64,000 nt of DNA from Lihuaxuella thermophila (GCF_900110165.1 NZ_FOCQ01000007.1:173387-237386), one strand, 5' to 3'. Counted from the first letter of the stretch, positions 35,491 through 44,970 are shown. Numbers and translations are program-made. The notes: generated by a model from the sequence alone, not told the origin.

Positions 35491-35927
35491 GGTGAATAGA
35501 TCTCTCCGATGCCTTCATCCTCTTCTTTCATTGATTGTAAATGCTTAACCAAATCGGGATGTTCTTCAAGGTATCCCACCAGATTTTCGATACAAGTAAT
35601 GGAGTCCCAACTCAGATGATGCTCAATACCTTCCACATCCTTATAGATCAGTTCTTCGCTTACCCCGATGAGACGCAAAAACTGTTCTAACAGATGATGC
35701 CGATCTACCAGTCTCTTTCCAATCTTTTTCCCTTTGGGAGTCAGGACTAAACCACGATATTTTTCATAAACCAAATACTTGCTCTGATCCAGTTTCTGAA
35801 CCATCTTCGTGACAGAGGAGGGGTGCACTTCCAATGCCTCTGCGATATCAGATACTCTGGCATATCCCTTTTGTTCGATCAATTTGTAGATGTTTTCCAA
35901 ATAATCTTCCATACTTGGCGTCGGCAT
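35487..35927 (-). CDS. mntR: Manganese-dependent transcriptional regulator MntR
   Basis: 146 residues from ATG 35927 ([23 protein letters not shown]). The first metal ligands Asp8 and Glu11 are in place, the winged helix [23 protein letters not shown] follows, and the second ligand cluster GIEHHLS is present. MntR represses manganese uptake genes when Mn(II) is bound. Neighbour of yqhO as in B. subtilis; the usual other neighbour lipM is 15 kb away here. Confidence 0.94.
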   Translation of the reverse strand: MPTPSMEDYLENIYKLIEQKGYARVSDIAEALEVHPSSVTKMVQKLDQSKYLVYEKYRGLVLTPKGKKIGKRLVDRHHLLEQFLRLIGVSEELIYKDVEGIEHHLSWDSITCIENLVGYLEEHPDLVKHLQSMKEEDEGIGEIYSP

Positions 35928-36012
35928 GAAAGGCCCCCCCAACTAACAATATTTCAAAATTAATTTTATTCTATCACAAAACACAAACCGATTCACAAAA
36001 GATCCTCCATGG

Positions 36013-36573
36013 TCATGATTTAGAATGAATTTCTGAACGGAAAAGGCCGATGGACTTCACCAGATTTCGTCCCAGATCTTCCAGGCGCTTTTGCAGTTTT
36101 TCATCCTTCAATGTCCCGTCCGGTTTAAAGGCCATGTATGATTGTGGAACGGAAACGACGGAAGGCAGCGGCCAGGCGTGTAACGTGCGGCAGATGATAT
36201 TCATGGTGTTGAGGGTATTGGTTGCCCCCATCGCTCCACCTGCCGTTCCCACCAGCGCGACCACTTTTCCTTCCAATTCACGTGCGCCAATAAAATCCAG
36301 GGCATTCTTCAGAACACCCGAAATGCTCCCGTGATATTCAGGAGAGCCGAGGATAAACCCATCCGCTTCCATCATTTTTTCTTTAAACATCTTTACCGTT
36401 TCCGGATATGTGGATTCGTCTGACCGGCCGTCGTAAATGGGCAGGGGATACTTGCGCAAATCGAAAATCTCCACTTCCGCGCCGGCTTCCCTTGCCGCAT
36501 TGGCAACGATCCCCACGGCCAAATGCGTGGTTGACTGTTCATTGAGACTCCCGGCAATAGCAAGAACCTTCAT
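36013..36573 (-). CDS. NADPH-dependent FMN reductase family protein
   Basis: 186 residues with the flavodoxin-like fold: GSLNEQSTTHLAV at the phosphate-binding loop, DGFILGSPEYHGSISGVLKNALDFIG at the flavin-isoalloxazine site and VALVGTAGGAMG. These match the YhdA/azoreductase group that reduces FMN, quinones or azo compounds. ATG 36573 lies six bases after GGGGTG. No clear operon partner. Confidence 0.88.
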   Translation of the reverse strand: MKVLAIAGSLNEQSTTHLAVGIVANAAREAGAEVEIFDLRKYPLPIYDGRSDESTYPETVKMFKEKMMEADGFILGSPEYHGSISGVLKNALDFIGARELEGKVVALVGTAGGAMGATNTLNTMNIICRTLHAWPLPSVVSVPQSYMAFKPDGTLKDEKLQKRLEDLGRNLVKSIGLFRSEIHSKS

Positions 36574-37576
36574 GATCGACACCCCTGTCTAACATGCTTT
36601 TATGTATTGCTTGTAACGTTCTTTTGTGTCAAAGTGCAAGTTTGATTAAGCAGCCACGACTCTTTGAGCCACCAACTTCTTGGGTTGTGTTTTTGCACTA
36701 AACAGTATACAGGATTTACAGGAAAAAGCCAACAAAACTGATGGCCTGTCCAAGGATACAGCAAATTCATCTTTCGAAAGTAAACGATCATGACTGCTGA
36801 ATTACAAACCGGGAATGAAGGTGGACCTGTTTAAATCCCGCTCCGAAATCTTTTTGGCGACTCCGTTCCGATGCGGTGGCAGAGTCACTCGTCGCCAAAA
36901 AGATTTCTCCGCTGGTTCTGCTTATGGAGATTGAAAAAATACAGTCCACGACAGCTTGTTACAACCCTGGATGAGTGCCCGCTCCGGAAATGGTTTTCCG
37001 ACTCCGCTCCGATGCAGTGGCAGAGTCGCTCCGCCGGAGAACAAATTCCTCCGCTCATTCGTGTCTATTTTGCACAGAAAACATTCTGACTAGTTGATAC
37101 AACTTGGAGACGTAAGGCAAAATCGTGCAGGGAGACCGTGATTGGACGAAGTGCCTTGAGGACCGTTCCCAGCGGAAGGCTCGAACGAAGGAAAGAAGCG
37201 GATCACGTGTCCTAAGCGACAGCGGGTTTGATCCGCTTCCGAAGTGAGGGGCGGGAGCGGATTGCATATGCTTCCTTGCGGGCCTCAAGAGCATGGAGAC
37301 CAACTCGGCCGACCGCCCCGGAAGTATAATCACAGAAACACCCTTGCTTAATACAGCACACTTTACATCATACGGTCATGACTGCTGAACACAAACCCGG
37401 AATGAAGGCAGATGTGTTTTAAAGAAAAAGGAGCGCAACTAGTGTGAACACAACACAAAAAAGGGGGCAGAGTCGGTCACGCCGGAGCCGATCAAGACCT
37501 TACAACAGGTTCGAAGCTACAGCAGCTCCCGTTGAAATGAAGACTGGACTCCTCCCCCTTTGAAAAAGAAGGGTGG
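36574..37576. repeat. 1-kb gene-free region with structured repeats
   Basis: No supported gene. Two 60-base copies (36837-36896 and 36978-37037) share CGACTCCG, TCCGATGC and GTGGCAGAGTC and are about three quarters identical. A third partial copy GGCAGAGTCGGTCACGCCGG lies at 37466-37485. Copy 1 is a hairpin: AAATCTTTTTGGCGAC (36846-36861) pairs with GTCGCCAAAAAGATTT (36891-36906). A second repeat family (36755-36836 and 37351-37423) shares GATACAGCA/AATACAGCA, CATGACTGCTGAA and GGAATGAAGG. Composition between them is GC-richer than the surroundings. It may be a mobile-element derivative or structured RNA region. Confidence 0.7.
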
Positions 37577-38035
37577 CTATACCTGATGGGAAGCCAATAC
37601 AATATTGTCAGCAAGGACCGTACCGGATGTCAACAGAAGCACAACGGAAGCCCGGTGAACATTGTCAGGCGGCGGGGGAACAATGGTAAAATAAGGCTCC
37701 CATTTGAGCCTGCTCTCTTTCCCTAACAAGATAAATAAAGGGGTCGACCGGATGATGTTTCCGTTTATATCTTGGTAAGAAACGGTTGCAAACAAGCGGG
37801 CCGGAGTCAAATTTAATACCCGAAAATACAAGTAATAGGCACATCCCCGTTCAAACGGTCCGTAAACGGTTTGTTTCAACACACTGTTAGCATTCGGATT
37901 CCCCGCTCTCATTAAAACCGCAAGGTCATTCCTGCTCACCGGGTTTCTTACAATTTTGATATTACCGCCCGTCCACGGAGGAAGCCCTTGAAGAAATCTA
38001 CTATTCAACAACAGATTTCTATTGGAACATGCCAT
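37577..38035 (-). CDS. Small protein with carbohydrate-binding-like N-terminus (NTTRR-F1-like)
   Basis: 152 residues from ATG 38035 with AAGAGGGGAC upstream. The N-terminus NLLLNSRFLQGLPPWTGGNI resembles the start of CBM4/9-like and NTTRR-F1 beta-sandwich domains (NLLxNGxFExGxxxW). The remaining residues alternate as beta strands (YYLYFRVLNLTPARLFATVSY). There is no signal peptide. Related proteins in Bacillus are associated with the spore surface, so a coat or crust role is possible but inferred. Confidence 0.5.
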   Translation of the reverse strand: MACSNRNLLLNSRFLQGLPPWTGGNIKIVRNPVSRNDLAVLMRAGNPNANSVLKQTVYGPFERGCAYYLYFRVLNLTPARLFATVSYQDINGNIIRSTPLFILLGKESRLKWEPYFTIVPPPPDNVHRASVVLLLTSGTVLADNIVLASHQV

Positions 38036-38176
38036 GGATGTCCCCTCTTTTCCATACAATCTCCTATAAGATATTCGGCTCAACCTTGAAAGGTATGGTC
38101 TATGATCCATATAGAGAGTCCATCCCATCTTCATGCACTGCCAGTTCGTTTATCCAGCTGCCGCAGAGCATGTTGC

Positions 38177-38193
38177 TTGACCGGACCGGTCAA
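38177..38193. promoter_or_regulatory. Perfect inverted repeat upstream of the beta-sandwich protein
   Basis: TTGACCGG and CCGGTCAA are separated by a single A. It lies 142 bases upstream of the start at 38035. It could be an operator; no matching second copy was seen. Confidence 0.3.
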
Positions 38194-38202
38194 GATTGGA
38201 AC

Positions 38203-38230
38203 AAAAAAACAACCACCCGTAATGGTGGTT
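38203..38230 (-). terminator. Terminator of the metallophosphoesterase gene
   Basis: On the minus strand AACCACC and GGTGGTT form a seven-base-pair stem followed by GTTTTTTT, just after the gene end at 38236. Confidence 0.8.
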
Positions 38231-38235
38231 ATCAT

Positions 38236-38964
38236 TTATCGTATCTTCACCGGACAAAAGTTGAGCGCATCACAGGCGACCAGTTTCAATTCAATCCCGT
38301 CTACCGTCCCCTGAATCGCTTCTTCCGCCGCTTTTCCGTGCATATGACCGTAGATGCACAGAGTGACGCCGAATTCTTTCATCACATCCATAAACCCCGA
38401 TTCAATGGCGCTGCGGGTCAGAGGAGGGAAATGCAACATCACCATTTTCTCGCGATCCGGCTGTTCCCGTGCTGCCAGTTCCAGAGCGATGCGCAGACGG
38501 CCGACCTGGCGTTCGTAAATCTTGCGGTCTTCTTCTTCGTTGTAAAAACGATCTCCCGGCAAGGTCCAGCCACGCGTTCCGGCTACCACAAGCCCTTCGA
38601 CGGTTGTGTAATCAGCGTCGATCCACTCCATCCCTTCGGGCAACGCTTCCCGGACTTTTTTCTTGCTTTGCGCATAATAGCAATGGTTACCCGGGGACAT
38701 TACCTTTTTGCCCGGCAACTGGTTAATCCATTCAAAATCGTAACGGGCTGTATCCAACTTCATCGCCCAACTGATATCCCCCGGAATTAATACCGTATCC
38801 TCAGGTGAGACCCTCGCCAGCCATTGATCGCGAATCCGCTCATAATGACGGTCCCAGCCAAACACATCCATCGGCTTCTCGATATCGTTTTCCGGATCGA
38901 TGTCAAACAAACTGACAGGTTTGTTAAAAGATAAATGCAAATCGCTCAATGCGTAGATAGCCAA
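38236..38964 (-). CDS. Metallophosphoesterase family protein
   Basis: 242 residues with all five calcineurin-type motifs: DLHLS (residue 8 on), PGDISWAM, GNHCYY, LHFPP and GHMHG. These bind two metal ions, so an active phosphatase or phosphodiesterase is expected. The TTG start at 38964 has AAGGACGTG upstream. The substrate is unknown; the long loop between the first and second motif (KPVSLFDIDPENDIEKPMDVF) is typical of a Firmicutes subgroup. Confidence 0.9.
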   Translation of the reverse strand: MAIYALSDLHLSFNKPVSLFDIDPENDIEKPMDVFGWDRHYERIRDQWLARVSPEDTVLIPGDISWAMKLDTARYDFEWINQLPGKKVMSPGNHCYYAQSKKKVREALPEGMEWIDADYTTVEGLVVAGTRGWTLPGDRFYNEEEDRKIYERQVGRLRIALELAAREQPDREKMVMLHFPPLTRSAIESGFMDVMKEFGVTLCIYGHMHGKAAEEAIQGTVDGIELKLVACDALNFCPVKIR

Positions 38965-39075
38965 CTGGTTTCACGTCCTTACATGTCCTTCTTGATTCCG
39001 GCGTACCATTCCCTTTTCCTTGCCGATACACATTCAGTTACAGAAACTATTCTACAAGACAAAGGATGAGGATTC

Positions 39076-39111
39076 AAAAGGAAACCCCGGCAAGAATGAG
39101 TGCCGGGGTTT
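39076..39111 (-). terminator. Terminator of nrdJ
   Basis: AAACCCCGGCA (39082-39092) pairs with TGCCGGGGTTT (39101-39111), an 11-base-pair GC-rich stem. On the minus strand it is followed by CCTTTTG. Confidence 0.75.
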
Positions 39112-39119
39112 AGGTGGGA

Positions 39120-42100
39120 TCAGGAGCATCCTGTGGTCGATCCGCAATCAAGGCAGACATAGCAAGAACCGTTTCGTTTGGTCATGCCTCCGCATTCAAT
39201 GCACAGCGGGGCTCCGCTGCTGGTACGGATGGCTTCCAAGTTGTCAACGGAGCCATCATACGCCGGTTTCGGGTTTGCTGTTTTTTCACCGGCCGATTCT
39301 GGTGGCTGGGAATCCTTTCTGTTCATCCGGTTCACATAACATCTCAACTCTTCTTTTTTGGGCGGAACTTGCACAAAGTCCGTTCTCTCCAGATATTCCA
39401 TCCCCAAAAGACGGAAAACATAGTCAATCACCGATGTGGCCATTTTGATGTTCGGATGGTCAACGATCCCGGCGGGCTCAAAGCGGGTAAAGGTTAAAGA
39501 ATCCACATATTTTTGCAAGGGAACCCCGTACTGCAAGCCCAGCGATACTGCCACGGCAAAGGCGTCAAGCATTCCCCGCATCGTACTTCCCGCTTTATGC
39601 ATGTCGATAAAGATCTCCCCGAGCGAACCGTCTTCATATTCGCCGGTACGGACAAAGATTTTCTGTCCGGCAATCCGTGCTTCTTGTGTGAAACCATCCC
39701 GTTTGCGGGGAAGGCGGCGACGTACACTCGGAACATGTCCGGTAGCAATTACTTCTTTGAGCCCGGCGTCAGGTGTAGTTTCTTCTGCGACAGCTGCTAC
39801 ACTCTCATGCTCGGTCTTCTCTTCTTCCTCTTTCTGATCCCCTCTGGCATTGAGAGGCTGCGAGCTCTTCGATCCGTCCCGGTACAGGGCGACCGCTTTC
39901 AATCCCAATCTCCAACCTTCTTCATACGCGTTGAGAATATCTTCCACCGTTGATTCGTGGGGCATATTAATCGTTTTTGAAATGGCTCCGCTCAAAAACG
40001 GTTGGGCGGCAGCCATCATGCGGAGATGCCCCATGTAATGGATGAATCGCGTGCCGTGTTTTCCGCAGGGGTTGGCTGTGTCGAAGACCGGGTAATGCTC
40101 TTCTTTTAAGTGAGGAGCTCCTTCGATGGTCATCATGCCGCAGATCACATCATTCGCCTCATCAATTTGTTTGCGGGTGAAGCCAAGGGCGCGAAGGAGG
40201 TCAAAGTCGGGTGCTTCGTATTGTTCCTTGGTAAAGCCCAGCCTTTCCAGGCACTCTTCTCCCAGCGTCCAACGATTAAAGGCAAACGATAATTCAAAGA
40301 CGGTGGGCAGCACTTTTTCAATCCGGTCCAGATCCGCATCCGTAAATCCTTTTTCCTTCAGGGTTTCCCGGTTGATGTGCGGCGAGCCTTCAAGAGACAG
40401 GGTCCCCGTCACATAGCGCAAAATATCTTCAATTTGTTCTCCGGCATATCCGAGATTTTTCAAAGCCGGACGGATCGACCGGTTGGCGATCTTAAAGTAG
40501 CCGCCTCCCGCCAATTTTTTGAATTTCACCAGTGCAAAGTCGGGCTCTACTCCCGTCGTGTCGCAATCCATCAGCAAGCCGATCGTTCCGGTCGGTGCCA
40601 AGAGAGTCGTCTGGGCGTTTCGGTAACCGTATTTCTCTCCCATCGACAGCGCTTCATCCCAGCTGGAACGGGCCGCTTCCAAAAGGTCCGGAGGACACAA
40701 GTCCGGATTGATGCCCATCGGTTTAATCTCCAAGCCCTCATATTCGGATTCCGGTGCATGGTAAGCCGCCCGGCGATGGTTCCTGATCACGCGCAACATG
40801 TGGTCACGGTTCACCGGAAACGCCTTAAACGGTCCAAGCTCTTTGGCCATTTCAGCCGAGGTGGCGTATGCCGTCCCCGTCATGATGGCCGTAATCGCTC
40901 CCGTGATGGCAAGGGCTCGCTCCGAATCATACGGAATGCCGGAAAGCATCAACAGGGTGCCGATATTGGCATAACCCAAGCCCAAGGTACGGTACTCATA
41001 GGATAACCGGGCGATCTCCTTGGACGGATATTGTGCCATGAGGACAGATATCTCAAGGACGATCGTCCACAGACGGCACGCATGACGGAAAGCAGGAATA
41101 TTAAACTTACACGTGTCGGCATCAAAAAATTTCACCAGATTGAGAGAGGCAAGATTACAAGCCGTATTATCCAAAAACATGTATTCCGAACAAGGATTGG
41201 AAGCGTTGATCCGGTTGTGGCGGGCCCCCAGCTTTCCGTCCATTCCTGCAGGGCAGGTATGCCATTCGTTGATGGTTCCATCGTACTGGACACCCGGATC
41301 GGCACATTGCCAAGCCGCTTCACCCACTTGCCGCCACAGCTCTCTGGCTGGAATTCGCTTGCAAACTTCACCGGTGGTCCGGAAAGTCAGTTCCCAGATC
41401 CCGTCCTCCTTCAGCTTCCGGAAGAATTCATGCGGGACACGAACCGAGTTATTGGAGTTCTGGCCGGAAACCGTTTCATATGCTTCACCGTTAAAAGATG
41501 GATCATAACCGGCCGCGATCAGAGCTTTGACTTTCTTCTCTTCGTTGGCTTTCCAGTTGATAAACTCTTCGACATCCGGATGGTCCATATCCAGACATAC
41601 CATCTTCGCGGCCCGGCGGGTGGTTCCTCCCGATTTGATCGCCCCGGCAGCCCGGTCCCCGATTTTCAGGAAAGAAAGAAGCCCGGAAGAAGTTCCTCCT
41701 CCCGACAGAGGCTCTCCTTTTCCGCGAATGTTGGAAAAGTTGGTTCCCGTTCCGCTGCCGTATTTAAATAAACGCGCTTCCCGCACCCACAGATCCATGA
41801 TCCCATTGACACCCACCAGGTCATCTTCGACCGACTGGATAAAACATGCGTGCGGCTGCGGACGTCCATAAGCACTGTCGGCTTTTTTCAATTCTTCCGT
41901 TTCCGGGTCCACATAATAATGGCCCTGCGGCTTCCCTTTTATTCCGTAAGCATAGTAGAGCCCGGTGTTAAACCATTGCGGGGAATTCGGTGCGGCCATC
42001 TGGTGAAGGAGCATATAGACAAGCTCATCATAAAAAGCTTGCGCATCTTCTTCGCTGTCAAAATAACCGTATTTCTCTCCCCAATCTCTCCAGCAGCCCG

Positions 42101-42392
42101 CCAAACGGTGGATCACCTGTTTTACGCTGGTTTCCGGTCCCGTAACCGGTTGGCCGTTTTCATCCAGAATCGGTTTTCCGTCCTTGTCTGTCCGGGGAAC
42201 ACCCGCTTTGCGGAAATACTTGGAGATCATGATATCCGAGGCTACTTGCGACCATTCTTTCGGAATCTCAGCCCCTTTCATCTCAAACACGACGGACCCG
42301 TCCGGGTTGGTAATCTTGCAATCACGCAAGGTGTATTCGACCGATTGATACGGATCTTCTCCTGCTCTGGTAAAAAACCTATGTATCTTCAT
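39120..42392 (-). CDS. nrdJ: Adenosylcobalamin-dependent ribonucleotide reductase (class II)
   Basis: 1090 residues from ATG 42392 (MKIHRFFTRAGEDPYQSVEY), with AAAGGAAG upstream; the frame is open to 42431 but the extra part has no ribosome site. Conserved parts are APNSPQWFNTGLYYAYG, PCSEYMFLDNTACNLASLNL (substrate site) and LLAPTGTIGLLMDCDTTGVEPDF. The C-terminus has a zinc-type cysteine cluster CIECGGMTKRNGSCYVCLDCG as in this long class II group. It reduces ribonucleotides to deoxyribonucleotides without oxygen dependence, using vitamin B12. Regulated by NrdR boxes upstream. Confidence 0.96.
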   Translation of the reverse strand: MKIHRFFTRAGEDPYQSVEYTLRDCKITNPDGSVVFEMKGAEIPKEWSQVASDIMISKYFRKAGVPRTDKDGKPILDENGQPVTGPETSVKQVIHRLAGCWRDWGEKYGYFDSEEDAQAFYDELVYMLLHQMAAPNSPQWFNTGLYYAYGIKGKPQGHYYVDPETEELKKADSAYGRPQPHACFIQSVEDDLVGVNGIMDLWVREARLFKYGSGTGTNFSNIRGKGEPLSGGGTSSGLLSFLKIGDRAAGAIKSGGTTRRAAKMVCLDMDHPDVEEFINWKANEEKKVKALIAAGYDPSFNGEAYETVSGQNSNNSVRVPHEFFRKLKEDGIWELTFRTTGEVCKRIPARELWRQVGEAAWQCADPGVQYDGTINEWHTCPAGMDGKLGARHNRINASNPCSEYMFLDNTACNLASLNLVKFFDADTCKFNIPAFRHACRLWTIVLEISVLMAQYPSKEIARLSYEYRTLGLGYANIGTLLMLSGIPYDSERALAITGAITAIMTGTAYATSAEMAKELGPFKAFPVNRDHMLRVIRNHRRAAYHAPESEYEGLEIKPMGINPDLCPPDLLEAARSSWDEALSMGEKYGYRNAQTTLLAPTGTIGLLMDCDTTGVEPDFALVKFKKLAGGGYFKIANRSIRPALKNLGYAGEQIEDILRYVTGTLSLEGSPHINRETLKEKGFTDADLDRIEKVLPTVFELSFAFNRWTLGEECLERLGFTKEQYEAPDFDLLRALGFTRKQIDEANDVICGMMTIEGAPHLKEEHYPVFDTANPCGKHGTRFIHYMGHLRMMAAAQPFLSGAISKTINMPHESTVEDILNAYEEGWRLGLKAVALYRDGSKSSQPLNARGDQKEEEEKTEHESVAAVAEETTPDAGLKEVIATGHVPSVRRRLPRKRDGFTQEARIAGQKIFVRTGEYEDGSLGEIFIDMHKAGSTMRGMLDAFAVAVSLGLQYGVPLQKYVDSLTFTRFEPAGIVDHPNIKMATSVIDYVFRLLGMEYLERTDFVQVPPKKEELRCYVNRMNRKDSQPPESAGEKTANPKPAYDGSVDNLEAIRTSSGAPLCIECGGMTKRNGSCYVCLDCGSTTGCS

Positions 42393-42434
42393 CGATAACT
42401 TCCTTTCATCCGGTTCTCCACTTTTGTCCATTAT

Positions 42435-42450
42435 ACACTATATATTGTGA
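42435..42450. promoter_or_regulatory. NrdR box 1
   Basis: ACACTATATATTGTGA matches the NrdR-box consensus closely and is palindromic. It lies 43 bases upstream of the nrdJ start. Confidence 0.85.
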
Positions 42451-42466
42451 TATTTACATAGATAAG

Positions 42467-42482
42467 ATACTATATATTGATA
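42467..42482. promoter_or_regulatory. NrdR box 2
   Basis: ATACTATATATTGATA shares the ACTATATATTG core with box 1. The two are 32 bases apart centre to centre, three helical turns, as NrdR requires. Confidence 0.85.
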
Positions 42483-42684
42483 AAACGAGCAAACACTAGA
42501 ATCCGACAAGCTGAACGCGTCCTTCATACAAAATATCATTCTTTCACAAAAAAGGTCGTTTTTTCTCAGCCTGCCGATTTTTTGCAAAGAACTGCCCAGA
42601 TGTAAATGTTGCGGAAAAAAGGTTGTACTTTTTTATTGGATCGTTCACACTAGAGGTAAAAATGGTGTGAGAGGAATGAACCCG

Positions 42685-43548
42685 ATGGTCGTACTGTACG
42701 ATGATCAAATCATTGAACGGGAACAAGCCAGGATTGATCCGGAAGACCGTGCCTACCAGTTCGGTGACGGCGTATACGAAGTCATCCGCGTTTACTATGG
42801 ACAGCCCTTTTATATGAAGGAACATCTGGCCCGTCTGCAAAGGAGCGCAACGGAAATTCGCATGAACCTGCCATATCCGCTTGAACAGCTGGAACAACGG
42901 CTCTTGCAACTTCTTCAGCGCTCCGGTTTGCAGGAGGGAAATCTATATATACAAATCAGCCGCGGGACTGCTCCAAGGAACCACGCTTTCCCTTCCAATG
43001 CCCGACCGCTTACCCTCGCCTATACCCAACCTTCCCCCAGGCCGGTTAAAGAGTTGAGCGAAGGTGTCTCAGCGATCACAACCGAAGATATACGCTGGCT
43101 TCGCTGCGACATTAAAAGCCTGAATCTGCTCGGCGCCGTTCTCGCCAAACAGAAAGCCGTTGACCACGGCTCGAAAGAAGCCATTTTGGTACGGGACGGA
43201 ATCATCACGGAAGGGAGTTCGACAAATATATTCATCGTCAAGGATGGGGTCTTGTGGACACACCCCGCCAACCATCTCATTTTACACGGAATTACGCGGC
43301 AGATCACATTACAAATAGCGGATGAACTGCAAATTCCTGTAAAAAAACAACCCTTCAGCAAAGAAGAGCTGTTTACGGCTGATGAATGTTTCCTGACCAG
43401 CACTACAATGGAAATCTGCCCCATCATCCAGATTGACGGGAAACCCGTGAAGAGCGGCACACCCGGCCCGATTACCCGGCAACTGCAACAGGCCTTCGAA
43501 AAACAGATTGCACTTCTTCAATCCAGACTATCAAAAAGCTCCAAATAA
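42685..43548 (+). CDS. dat: D-amino acid aminotransferase
   Basis: 287 residues from ATG 42685 (MVVLYDDQIIEREQARIDPEDRAYQFGDGVYEV), a class IV PLP enzyme. The catalytic lysine lies in CDIKSLNLLGAV (the usual CDIKSLNLL of this family), and EGSSTNIFIV is the cofactor phosphate region. It makes D-glutamate or other D-amino acids for the cell wall. ATG 42676 is also possible; 42685 has better spacing to GAGAGGA. Its 3' end overlaps that of mrfB by 31 bases. Confidence 0.92.
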   Translation: MVVLYDDQIIEREQARIDPEDRAYQFGDGVYEVIRVYYGQPFYMKEHLARLQRSATEIRMNLPYPLEQLEQRLLQLLQRSGLQEGNLYIQISRGTAPRNHAFPSNARPLTLAYTQPSPRPVKELSEGVSAITTEDIRWLRCDIKSLNLLGAVLAKQKAVDHGSKEAILVRDGIITEGSSTNIFIVKDGVLWTHPANHLILHGITRQITLQIADELQIPVKKQPFSKEELFTADECFLTSTTMEICPIIQIDGKPVKSGTPGPITRQLQQAFEKQIALLQSRLSKSSK

Positions 43549-44777
43549 GGAGCTTTTTTCCGTTGTTTTTCCAACAGGCGCGACTCCCGGTGCTTCAATT
43601 CCTCCATCTGTTTCCCGATGAGAGCGGAACGTCGGATCATTTTTTTATTCAGCAATACATCCATCGCTTGCCGCGTGAAATCCAGAGCCCGCTCTCCATT
43701 TCCGGCATGATGTTCATAATACTTGGCCAACTCGACAAATGGTGTGATGTCCCAACCGGATTCTCCTGTCCATCTTTTCCAGCAATTAACGGCTTTCTCC
43801 CACTCTTTTGTCCGCTTCCATCTTTCTGCCAACAAGCGGTACGCTTCTCCCCGCAATGAACGGGCAAGATTTCGGTCCTCCAGGGCCTTCTCCAGCCATT
43901 CGATCCCCTGTTCCACATCACCGGCTTCCAAAAACCATTTTCCCAGTGCGAGCTTCTCGGAGGCATGGATATGGTCCGCATGTCCCCCCAGACATCGCAG
44001 AAGGTGGGTCAGGAGGTGAACCAATGAGAGTATATCTAACCGGTTATGCCGAAAAACCCCCTCCAGCAGCTGATACTGGCGGGAGCGAAGGAACTCAAAA
44101 TAGAACTCCGGAGCCAAAGATCCCTGGATGTCACCTTCCCGCCGGATGAGAAGACAGTGGGCCTCCACTTCCTGCAAGCGGCAGGATGCTAAACGCCTTT
44201 TCCATAACTTTCGTGCGGAGTGAAGCAAATCCCCGTGAATCAGATGATCCGGAAGCGGCAAACGGTTAAGGGAAAATCTGGTATTGACTAGGCTCCAGTC
44301 ATACCCTTTCCCATTGTAGGAGACGATCACTTTAAACCCTTCCAGTTTCTTGGCAAAATCGGCCAGTAATGCCGGCTCCTGCGATAATTCCGGCAGAAAA
44401 AATTGTTCAAGGATAAAAGAACCTTCACGAAAATAGCCCAATCCATATAAAAAAATCGTTGTCCCCGCACCTGTTCCCAAGCCCGTCGTTTCGGTATCAA
44501 AAAAGAGCAAATCTTCCACGCCGACAGATTCAATTCTCTGACGGGTGATCAATTCCAGTCCCTTTACATTTTCCTCATACAAATCTCCCAACCGATAAAG
44601 CCCTTCTCCCGTTTCGAGCGAATATACCTTTCTACCCAGCAGATATTTTCCCCAATCGTTTTCCATCCAGACGAAGCCCGGCATCTCACCACACCGGGAA
44701 ACATCGGGTGGCTCTGCAGCAGATGGAGACGGTTTTCCCTGATGATAATCACGCAATCTCTCTCTCAGTGTCCGCAT
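43518..44777 (-). CDS. mrfB: MrfB (YprB), RNase H-like exonuclease
   Basis: 419 residues from ATG 44777. The exonuclease motif LLFFDTETTGLGTGAGTTIFLYGLG (near residue 90) and the later YNGKGYDWSLVNTRF and HNRLDILSLVHLL give the DEDD acids. The C-terminal part (after about 270) has TPR-like helices. In B. subtilis MrfB acts with the helicase MrfA to repair mitomycin C damage. Here the partner mrfA is 4.4 kb upstream on the same strand with two membrane genes between. The 3' end is convergent and overlapping with dat. Confidence 0.9.
   Translation of the reverse strand: MRTLRERLRDYHQGKPSPSAAEPPDVSRCGEMPGFVWMENDWGKYLLGRKVYSLETGEGLYRLGDLYEENVKGLELITRQRIESVGVEDLLFFDTETTGLGTGAGTTIFLYGLGYFREGSFILEQFFLPELSQEPALLADFAKKLEGFKVIVSYNGKGYDWSLVNTRFSLNRLPLPDHLIHGDLLHSARKLWKRRLASCRLQEVEAHCLLIRREGDIQGSLAPEFYFEFLRSRQYQLLEGVFRHNRLDILSLVHLLTHLLRCLGGHADHIHASEKLALGKWFLEAGDVEQGIEWLEKALEDRNLARSLRGEAYRLLAERWKRTKEWEKAVNCWKRWTGESGWDITPFVELAKYYEHHAGNGERALDFTRQAMDVLLNKKMIRRSALIGKQMEELKHRESRLLEKQRKKAPYLELFDSLD
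43533..43558. terminator. Bidirectional terminator between dat and mrfB
   Basis: AAAAAGCTCC (43533-43542) pairs with GGAGCTTTTT (43549-43558) with a six-base loop. It contains the dat stop codon and lies inside the mrfB tail, serving both convergent genes. Confidence 0.85.
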
Positions 44778-44970
44778 ATCCCTCAACTCCGCTTGGTTCC
44801 TGTTTCTATTCTAACTGAAAACGAACACGGCTTGATAGCCACTACTCTGGATGGAAAACCTGCATTAGAATTCTTCCCGAAACGGAATCGCTCAACCGGA
44901 AACCAAGTTCCTCCGCCGAGTTCAATCGTGATCACGAAAAGGATGAAATGCCTGCCAACCATTCCAAACA

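Noticed and set aside
36755..37486. CRISPR array
   Set aside because: The repeats are few, imperfect, unevenly spaced and no cas genes are near.
42393..42684. Cobalamin riboswitch before the B12-dependent reductase
   Set aside because: No B12-box-like conserved sequence was seen; only NrdR boxes explain the region.
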